Positions 61,201 through 64,000 of a stretch of 64,000 bases of DNA are shown in pieces. Position 1 is the stretch's first letter, and each line of letters starts with the position of its first letter. The position numbers and the translations under genes are program-made. Below the pieces are notes generated by a model that was given only the letters and a program-made list of their open reading frames with translations, made no database searches and was not told the DNA's origin. Origin of the DNA: Megalobrama amblycephala (lineage: Eukaryota > Chordata > Actinopteri > Cypriniformes > Xenocyprididae); contig NC_063054.1 in the NCBI RefSeq assembly GCF_018812025.1, positions 6,064,582 to 6,128,581 of the forward strand, given 5' to 3'.

Positions 61201-61292
61201 GAGCGTGAGTTTGACTCCACGAGGCAGTACCTGGAGACCGAGCTGCGCCGAGCCCAGGAGGAGCTCGACAAGTTCACTGACAAATTACGCCG
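30306..61292 (+). CDS. begain: 5' part of begain (brain-enriched guanylate kinase-associated protein), with a long predicted N-terminal extension
   Basis: Predicted coding exons 30306-30362, 39493-40500, 45383-45411 and 61131-61292 join in one open frame of 418 residues that continues past the window. BEGAIN is a postsynaptic density protein that binds the guanylate-kinase domain of PSD-95/DLG4. The decisive part is the last exon: SSLQEQKEDLRKRLSYTTHK and LEREFDSTRQYLETELRRAQ, which matches the BEGAIN coiled coil. The exon before it gives ASEEEMQTI, aligning without a gap to the residues that precede the coiled coil in mammalian BEGAIN. The upstream 355 residues are Ser/Thr-rich with one predicted helix (about residues 172-203) and are not part of the mammalian protein as I remember it. 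They could be a fish-specific isoform or a second gene that shares phase by chance. Most of the functional protein lies beyond the right edge. Confidence 0.65.
30363..31470. other. Intron, single-copy-looking
   Basis: No inverted ends or tandem units. TGTAATGTAATGTAATGAAA at 31051-31070 is a short slipped tract. Confidence 0.4.
31471..31798. mobile_element. Minisatellite-carrying inverted element, shorter copy
   Basis: Starts TATGGAAGCTTGTTTCTGCC and ends ATTATTCCATATG. The interior is made of 'aattgtgagataaa / tcacaattctga' words of about 20-24 bp, like 38171-38835. Confidence 0.65.
31800..32411. other. Intron with a fold-back fragment
   Basis: Contains (CA)n at 32130-32145, a T-run at 32178-32194 and, from about 32160 to 32380, a piece of the 19256-20195 fold-back family (GGGTCAGTAAG, AGAAGAACAGCATTTATTTG). 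Confidence 0.5.
32412..33197. mobile_element. TTAA element, family B, complete copy
   Basis: TTAA at 32412-32415 and 33194-33197 with inverse ends AAAGGTGCAATATGTAAGA and TCTTACATATTGCACCTTT. Interior 786 bp, non-coding. Related to 4548-5480 (inverted) and to the host element around 57960-59815. Confidence 0.85.
33198..34200. other. Intron, single-copy-looking
   Basis: GC-balanced, no repeat structure (for example 33480-33700). It may hold conserved non-coding elements, which cannot be judged from one sequence. Confidence 0.35.
34205..34385 (+). mobile_element. tRNA-derived SINE
   Basis: A-box-like AACAGTAGAGCATGGAGC, B-box-like GGGTTCAGTTCCCAGGG, then a 3' part ending CTTTGGATAAAAGCATCGGC. 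That tail is the conserved 'tttggataaaagcgtctgc' tail of fish SINEs (HE1/V-SINE type). Confidence 0.7.
34497..35060. mobile_element. 'ttaaaggggtccttgattatg' repeat, one-ended
   Basis: Starts at TTAA 34496-34499 with AAAGGGGTCCTTGATTATGA. Continues with phrases I recall from a common cyprinid repeat (CATAAACAACATCTGCAAAG, ACATAAACCCTGCCCC). No inverted far end was found. Confidence 0.45.
35110..35365. mobile_element. 'cgtacaatctcattcgtac' inverted-terminus repeat
   Basis: AATCTCGTGG at the left and CCATGAGAT at the right are inverse ends. The centre has AGTGAGGTTCTGTTTAGGAG and AGGGTTAAGGG. Confidence 0.5.
35366..36935. other. Intron, with (GT)14 at 35901-35928
   Basis: Single-copy-looking apart from the dinucleotide run. 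Nothing coding recognised. Confidence 0.4.
36940..37464. repeat. LTR-like fragment (minus orientation) with an embedded hairpin
   Basis: AACATAACATAAATCAAAAC-style sequence resembling the 9872-10260 block, read on the minus strand. It is split by the small hairpin at 37210-37295 and adjoins a copy of the 24105-25052 family at 37465-37828. Confidence 0.35.
37210..37295. mobile_element. 86 bp perfect hairpin
   Basis: The arm ATATCGTTAGCCTCATAGCA + TAATTGCCTAAGT (37211-37243) is the exact inverse of 37262-37294 around an 18 nt loop. TATA lies at both edges. Looks like a minimal, recent palindromic insertion. Confidence 0.75.
37465..37828. mobile_element. Relative of the 24105-25052 element without nested insertions
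   Basis: Shares CCCGGATGACCTACTACTTC, GATGGACACTTTACTATCCC and a terminal GCGATTTCGGACACAGC with that element. Confidence 0.65.
38171..38835. mobile_element. Minisatellite-carrying inverted element
   Basis: Ends TATGGAAGCTTG and CTTCCATA. The interior is about 25 units of AATTGTGAGATATAAACTCG-like 21-24 bp words in both orientations, so it can fold on itself at many registers. A shorter copy is at 31471-31798. Confidence 0.8.
38836..39492. other. Intron upstream of the large exon
   Basis: AT-rich with (AATA)n near 38860-38885 and T-runs. Ends in the pyrimidine-rich CCAACCTTCTGCTTAGGCTAG used as acceptor. Confidence 0.45.
39493..40500 (+). CDS. begain: Large predicted begain N-terminal exon (336 codons)
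   Basis: Open for exactly 336 codons from an AG at 39491-39492 to the consensus donor ATG|GTAAGT, phase 0 on both sides. Encodes a Ser/Thr-rich segment (TSSPSGRSTSTSSSPRASSW, residues about 65-105) and a helix-forming block LAVLQHQLELKIEAKLKFSQ + FLDEV (39955-40041). A charged tail with SSPLLYREETLSRNPYRSVS follows. Length, codon variety and the intact donor argue for a real exon. No family recognised. The first 240 bp are also open in another frame (39451-39736), so the acceptor is uncertain; if the exon were first, ATG 39511 could start it. Confidence 0.65.
40501..42278. other. Intron after the large exon
   Basis: (GA)n at 41607-41628; otherwise no repeat structure evident. Confidence 0.45.
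42279..43831. mobile_element. 'agggccctatt' inverted-terminus element with nested insertions
   Basis: AGGGCCCTATTATACATCAT at the left and ACAATAGGGCCCT at the right; TTAG may be duplicated at the flanks. Inside are a piece of the 46607-47181 family at 42781-42870, and the complete element 43241-43650. Confidence 0.6.
43241..43650. mobile_element. 'aaggcaggaacacaccaagccg' element
   Basis: GGCAGGAACACACCAAGCCG and CGGCTTGGTGTGTTCCGGCC are inverse ends. GC-rich interior with CGTCGG words on both arms. Confidence 0.75.
43838..44300. mobile_element. 'ttaaaggtgcagtatgtaatatt' repeat, one-ended
   Basis: Begins at TTAA (GTTAAAGGTGCAGTATGTAA) like family B but the interior differs (CCCCGCCCCCTCCTCCTCC). 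The far inverse end was not found; the right edge is approximate. Confidence 0.4.
44301..45382 (+). promoter_or_regulatory. Possible alternative 5' end of begain
   Basis: From about 44830 the sequence is GC/GA-rich with (GA)n tracts (44845-44875, 45230-45290), pyrimidine-rich stretches and GACTGCGCAGTGATGCC. It stands out from the AT-rich introns and lies just upstream of the 45383 exon. A promoter for a short, mammal-like isoform is plausible but unproven. Confidence 0.25.
45383..45411 (+). CDS. begain: begain mini-exon (ASEEEMQTI)
   Basis: 29 bp between TTATTTCTTCTTCCAG and GTAAGC, phase 0 in and phase 2 out. The last two bases plus C of the 61131 exon make Ser. It is kept as real because phase, splice sites and alignment to the residues before the mammalian coiled coil all agree. 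Confidence 0.75.
45412..46403. other. begain intron, first part
   Basis: Single-copy-looking; chance frames only. Confidence 0.4.
46404..46602. mobile_element. Palindromic MITE, same family as 24772-24970
   Basis: Shares TTAGCTTGTTCAGGTGAATT and GATTAGGGTTGGAACTAAAC with that copy; ends GGGCAATTCTCCCTCGAG and CAGAGTTGCCCACCC. Confidence 0.65.
46607..47181. mobile_element. 'cagtggtccctggtcttgg' element with a nested insertion
   Basis: Inverse ends AGTGGTCCCTGGTCTTGGAC and CCAAGACCAAGGTTGGGAAC-CAC. It is interrupted by 46746-47132. A fragment of the family lies at 42781. Confidence 0.65.
46746..47132. mobile_element. 'ggggcacgtttacacgacaa' MITE, copy 1 (nested)
   Basis: GGGGCACGTTTACACGACAA and TTGTGTAAACGGCCCC are inverse ends. 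Copies at 49860-50276 and (truncated) 53891-53945. Confidence 0.75.
47133..48809. other. begain intron
   Basis: AT-rich. Includes the hairpin 47621-47710, an A-run at 47858-47870 and a T-run at 48310-48332. Confidence 0.4.
47621..47710. repeat. 27 bp perfect inverted repeat around a TA/CATA microsatellite
   Basis: CATTTCAAAGGACAGGAAGT + AGCATAT (47621-47647) is exactly inverted at 47684-47710, with (CATA)n(TA)n between. Confidence 0.9.
48810..49741 (+). mobile_element. TTAA element, family A copy 2
   Basis: TTAA at 48810-48813 and 49738-49741, ends AAAGGTGCCATTGAATGG and GTTCTAGGGCACCTTT. Most similar to 51423-52345 and inverted relative to 3484-4443. Confidence 0.85.
49860..50276. mobile_element. 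'gtacatttacacgacaa' MITE, copy 2
   Basis: Starts AGGGTACATTTACACGACAA, ends GTGTAAACGGCCCCC. Shared interior with copy 1: ATGCTGTA...CCAGGCCAGTA, TTGGCGATGTC. Confidence 0.75.
50277..51422. other. begain intron, single-copy-looking
   Basis: 50460-50780 is GC-balanced and lacks repeat signatures. A-run at 50904-50916. Confidence 0.35.
51423..52345 (+). mobile_element. TTAA element, family A copy 3
   Basis: TTAA at 51423-51426 and 52342-52345, ends AAAGGTGCCCTAGATTC and GTTCTAGGGCACCTTT. Alignable with copy 2 over nearly its whole length. Confidence 0.85.
52498..52800. repeat. Two abutting repeat ends
   Basis: 52535-52592 is the right terminus of a family C/D palindrome (TTTTGGGTGAACTATCCCTTTAA). 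Immediately after it, 52595-52800 is a fragment of the 19256-20195 fold-back family (GGATCATGTGACACTGAAGA). Confidence 0.65.
52801..53890. other. begain intron, single-copy-looking
   Basis: 53100-53540 is GC-balanced and could include conserved non-coding sequence; no splice-flanked frame stands out. Confidence 0.35.
53891..53945. mobile_element. 'gtacgtttacacgacaa' MITE, truncated copy 3
   Basis: Only the left end is present (AGGGTACGTTTACACGACAA) and then stops before the next element. Confidence 0.6.
53972..54469. mobile_element. TTAA-flanked palindromic element, family E
   Basis: TTAA at 53972-53975 and 54466-54469. Ends AAAGGATTAGTTCACTTTCA and TGAAAATGAACTAATCCTTT are inverse. Arms about 220 bp (CCATATAGTGGACTTCAATG inverted at 54316). 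Non-coding. Confidence 0.85.
55037..55231. repeat. Two (TA)n microsatellites
   Basis: (TA)n at about 55037-55087 and 55187-55231, the second ending in (TG)n, separated by about 100 bp. Confidence 0.95.
55232..57950. other. begain intron, mostly single-copy-looking
   Basis: 55740-56700 is strongly AT-rich. 56890-57300 is more GC-balanced without repeat signatures. No exon recognised. Confidence 0.35.
58153..59435. mobile_element. TTAA-flanked element with about 370 bp arms and a THAP exon, family D
   Basis: TTAA at 58153-58156 and 59432-59435. Ends AAAGGGATAGTTCACCCAAA and TTTGGGTGAACTATCCCTTT are inverse. The arms run about 58157-58525 and 59065-59431. The unique centre (about 58526-59064) holds the THAP exon on the minus strand. 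The host site TTTAAATC appears uninterrupted in the related element at 32771-32778, confirming a TTAA target duplication. TTAA plus THAP fits the Kolobok superfamily, so this is probably an internally deleted Kolobok-like transposon; a captured host THAP exon is the alternative. Confidence 0.8.
58684..58983 (-). CDS. THAP-domain exon inside a palindromic transposon
   Basis: The 100-codon frame runs from ATG 58983 to the donor GAG|GTATGT at 58684/58683. It shows a full THAP zinc-binding fold: C5-x4-C10, the FHMFP block (32-36), Trp46, VCSDHF (C67, H70) and the closing AVPMVFP (90-96). THAP domains bind DNA, and in Kolobok and P-type transposases they recognise element ends. No stop or frameshift breaks the domain, which is unusual for a relic. 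No catalytic domain follows in the element, so the product would at most be a truncated DNA-binding protein, if it is made at all. Confidence 0.8.
59816..61130. other. begain intron before the coiled-coil exon
   Basis: T-run at 59967-59982. No element boundaries recognised. Confidence 0.4.
61131..61292 (+). CDS. begain: begain coiled-coil exon
   Basis: 162 bp from acceptor TATATGTAG to donor CG|GTAGGT. Reads SLQEQKEDLRKRLSYTTHKL and continues EREFDSTRQYLETELRRAQE and ELDKFTDKLRR. This is the most conserved part of BEGAIN and, more distantly, of TJAP1; KRLSYTTHKLE and EFDSTR.YLE.ELRRAQEEL favour BEGAIN. The internal AG in CTCTGCAG|GAACAG would give the wrong phase, which fixes the acceptor. 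Confidence 0.9.
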
Positions 61293-61526
61293 GTAGGTAG
61301 AGTGTACACAATCGCATCTGGCTTTAAAACATTGGGGCTTTCCATCCACATATGGTAACTAACTGAACAATTTTTCAAACAGGACAATGAACTTGAAACT
61401 TGGATATTGTCATCCCAATTCGCCTACTTTGTTGGTGAAGGAAAAGAACATACTTTTGAGTGTGTAGCAAAAGAACATGACAGTATGTTAGCAAGTGTTA
61501 GCATCTATTTAAAATCTCATGTTAAA
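61293..61526. other. begain intron after the coiled-coil exon
   Basis: No feature seen; the intron continues to the right edge of the window. Confidence 0.5.
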
Positions 61527-61860
61527 GGGTTAGTTCACCCAAAAATGAAAATAATGTCATTTATTATTCACCCTCATGTCGTTCTACACCCGTAAGACCT
61601 TTGTTCATCTTCATTGTTGATGAAATCCGATGGCTCAGTGAGGCTCTGTTGAGAGCAAAGCCATTCAAACTCTCAAGGTCCATAAATGTACTAAAAACAT
61701 ATTTAAAACAGTTCATGTGAGTTCAGTGGTTCTATCTTAATATTATAAAGCGACAAGAATACTTTTTGTTTGCCAAAAAAACAAAATAATGACTTTTCGA
61801 CAATATCTGTATGGGCTGATTTCAAAACACTGCTTCGTGAAGCTTCTGACCGTTTAATCT
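61527..61860. mobile_element. Left half of a family C palindrome
   Basis: Starts at TTAA 61525-61528 with AGGGTTAGTTCACCCAAAAA and follows the left arm of 28771-29472 (GATTTCAAAACACTGCTTCG), then loses similarity. The right arm is absent. Confidence 0.7.
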
Positions 61861-62225
61861 TGAGTACCTATAGAGTAATATTGCATCCTTTATATCTCCG
61901 AAGAGTCTTTTATAAAAGACAAGTACAGTTGTACCACTTCTTTCCGAAAACAGTCAAGTTCCTGGAGGCGTGCCGTGGACAGAGCTAAAGAGTTACAAAC
62001 ACGCAATACATCATTGCATTATCTCTGAATAACTTTGATTCACTATACATTTGTGTCGTTTACATTATATGCACTTACGTGCCGATTGCCAACAAAACAC
62101 AGACATTTGATGCAGTTTTACTTACCACCTGCGGTTCCGACTCATGACCATGATCTTTTATCACTGGGACCGCTCCATCTTTCAGTTTCAACTGATCTGC
62201 AAATCCAGCTTCAAACAAATTTAAA

Positions 62226-62945
62226 ATAACCCCAAGCTTTACTCACCCTCAAGCCATCATAGGCGTATATGACTTTCTTCTTTTTGATGAACACAATCGG
62301 AGATATATTAATATCCAAGCTCTATAACGCAGTGAACAAGGGTCATGAGTATGAAGCTGAAGAAAGTGTCTCCATCCACATCCATCCATCATAAACGTAC
62401 TCCACACAGCTCCAGGGGTTAATAAAGGCCTTCTAAAGCAAAGCGATGCATTTGTCTAAAAAAATATCCATATTTAACAAGTTATGAAGTAAAATATCTA
62501 GCTTCCGCCAGACCGCCTTCCGTATTCAAGTTACGAAGCAAAAATGCTTAGGCTACGTCCTACACCTTCCGTATTCAACTTATGGAAAAAGCTTAACTAA
62601 CTTGACGGCAGTTCCGTTTTTTTTTGTACTTTGAATACAGAAGGCAGTCTGGCGGAAGCTAGATTTTTTACTTCATAACTTGTAAAATATGGATATTTTT
62701 TTATTTAGACAAATGCATCGCTTCACTTCAGAAGGCCTTTATTAACCCCCCGGATCCATGTGGAGTACATTCATAATGGATTGATACACTTTCTTGAGCT
62801 TCATACTTGTTGGTCCTGTTTACTGCCATTATAAAGCTTGGATGCATCAGGATATTTATTAATATATCTCGGATTGTTCATCAGAAAGAAGAAAGTCATA
62901 TACACCTAGGATGGCTTGAGGGTGAGTAAAGCTGAACTAATCATT
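62226..62945. mobile_element. Palindromic element with about 330 bp arms
   Basis: GCTTTACTCACCCTCAAGCC and GGCTTGAGGGTGAGTAAAGC are inverse ends. The interior repeats inversely (CTTCCGCCAGACCGCCTTC at 62502, CAGTCTGGCGGAAGCTAG at 62645). Non-coding. Confidence 0.8.
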
Positions 62946-63289
62946 TAACGCTGGGTTCTTTGGAAAGCTGAACAAGGTTAGAACGAAGCATGTTGTTCTT
63001 GCTCTCGCTCTGGTTTATGTGCGCGCACGCTCTTCCGGGTGAAGTGCCCATACAAGGAATTCCCTTTATGATGTCATACAGGGCCATACTCGAAAAAAAA
63101 CTTTCAAAAACTTTTACGAACCCTGAAGGAGTGTATTTGGCACAGAAATACTCTTGTCATACATCTAATTCGTTTTTTGAAACGTTGACCATGTTTAGCA
63201 TGAGAATCTAACTCTTTAACAGTGTAAATAAGTCAGAATGCATGAGATAGCATTAGACATCCCCTTTAAGGTTAATACTGTGGTGTGAA

Positions 63290-64000
63290 AAGGTATTTGA
63301 TTTTGTCTTTTATTACATGTTTCACTAACAGTATGGTTTAAAATTAGTCAAAACACAAAACATACACTGTATCCGAACATGCCTGCTTCCCTATTATATG
63401 GTAGACTAAAAACTTATTGTGAAACTTATAATGAAATTAATAGTATGTCCGAATTCGTAGTATTCATAAAACTTATATATATTATATACTTATATATATT
63501 ATAAATAACCCACTACTTCTGCCTAAATTTCCGATTTTGGATGGAACTATATATTTTAAAGCATTGTTTGTTTGTTTTTAGTAGAAAAAGTCAATTATCC
63601 ATACTGCTGAAAAGAATCTTGGGATCATATTCTGTAGACAAAAATCAAAACAGAACTTTTGGGAGGTTGGCGTATTTGGTCCAAAATGAATACAGGATGC
63701 CACTGCAACAATGTCATATTACTTACAGTGAAACATGATGGCAGCACTGTGATTGTACATAGATATTTTGCAGCTGTTGACCTGGACGACTTGCTATCAT
63801 TGATGAAAGTATAATTTCTGCTACATACCAGACCACTCCTAAAGAGAATGTCTGACTATTTGTGTGTGAGCTGAATATAAATCGTATTTGGTGCTGCAGC
63901 AGAACAATAATTCACAGAATCCAACACCAATGCAGAATCATGTCCACATCTGAATGGCTATAAACAAACAAAATTAAGGTTATGGATTGCCCTATAGTCA
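63290..64000. repeat. Decayed DNA-transposon sequence at the right edge
   Basis: GTGTGAAAAGGTATTTGATT and, near 63727, GTGAAACATGATGGCAGCAC with GACCTGGACGACTTGC. These recall a degenerate transposase-coding repeat of fish. The span is interrupted at 63370-63540 by part of the 'tccgaacatgc...' element. Too decayed to translate. Confidence 0.4.

Noticed and set aside
61137..61296. Coiled-coil exon starting at the internal GCAG|GAACAG
   Set aside because: That acceptor would not match the phase of the 45411 donor, and residues SSLQ before it match BEGAIN.

Overview
The window is vertebrate nuclear DNA, most likely from a cyprinid or related teleost. Genes are split into small exons with GT/AG splice sites. 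About half or more of the sequence is interspersed repeat: Tc1-like transposon, many short palindromic elements at TTAA sites, tRNA-derived SINEs and fold-back elements. Two of the three genes are recognisable teleost orthologues. Most open frames of 60 to 100 codons are chance or repeat-derived.

Left part (1 to about 7.1 kb, minus strand): the 5' end of a gene for a protein with an N-terminal membrane anchor. Its start resembles the synaptotagmin-14/16 N-terminus. Coding exons are at 7033-7045, 996-1145 and 1-291, and the gene continues beyond the left edge. Its 5.9 kb first intron holds TTAA-flanked elements and a direct-repeat/array structure. The region from 7.4 to 13.2 kb between this gene and the next, divergent one holds only repeats: AT-rich arrays, a probable LTR-retrotransposon fragment and degenerate tandem units.

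Middle (13.28-21.48 kb, plus strand): a complete six-exon cytosolic 5'-nucleotidase I gene (nt5c1 family, closest by eye to nt5c1b), encoding 364 residues. The exon phases join without error. Intron 2 contains a 2.2 kb element with about 220 bp inverted repeats and another element nested inside it. Intron 4 contains a broken Tc1-like transposon and a fold-back element, both lying between SINE pieces in opposite orientation.

21.5-30.2 kb is a repeat graveyard with several datable nestings. One insertion has a matching empty site in the neighbouring copy.

Right part (about 30.3 kb to the end, plus strand): the 5' portion of begain (brain-enriched guanylate kinase-associated protein), recognised from the conserved coiled-coil exon at 61131-61292. 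Upstream exons at 45383-45411, 39493-40500 and probably 30306-30362 are phase-compatible. Together they predict an N-terminal extension of about 355 residues that I do not recognise from mammalian BEGAIN. Introns carry further TTAA elements. One, at 58153-59435, has arms of about 370 bp, sits inside an older TTAA element and keeps a THAP-domain exon with a splice donor. This is what a decayed Kolobok-type transposon would leave.

No rRNA, CRISPR or bacterial-type feature is present. No searches were run. Family names for repeats are from memory and are tentative; coordinates of repeat edges are good to a few bases where TTAA ends are given and to tens of bases otherwise.
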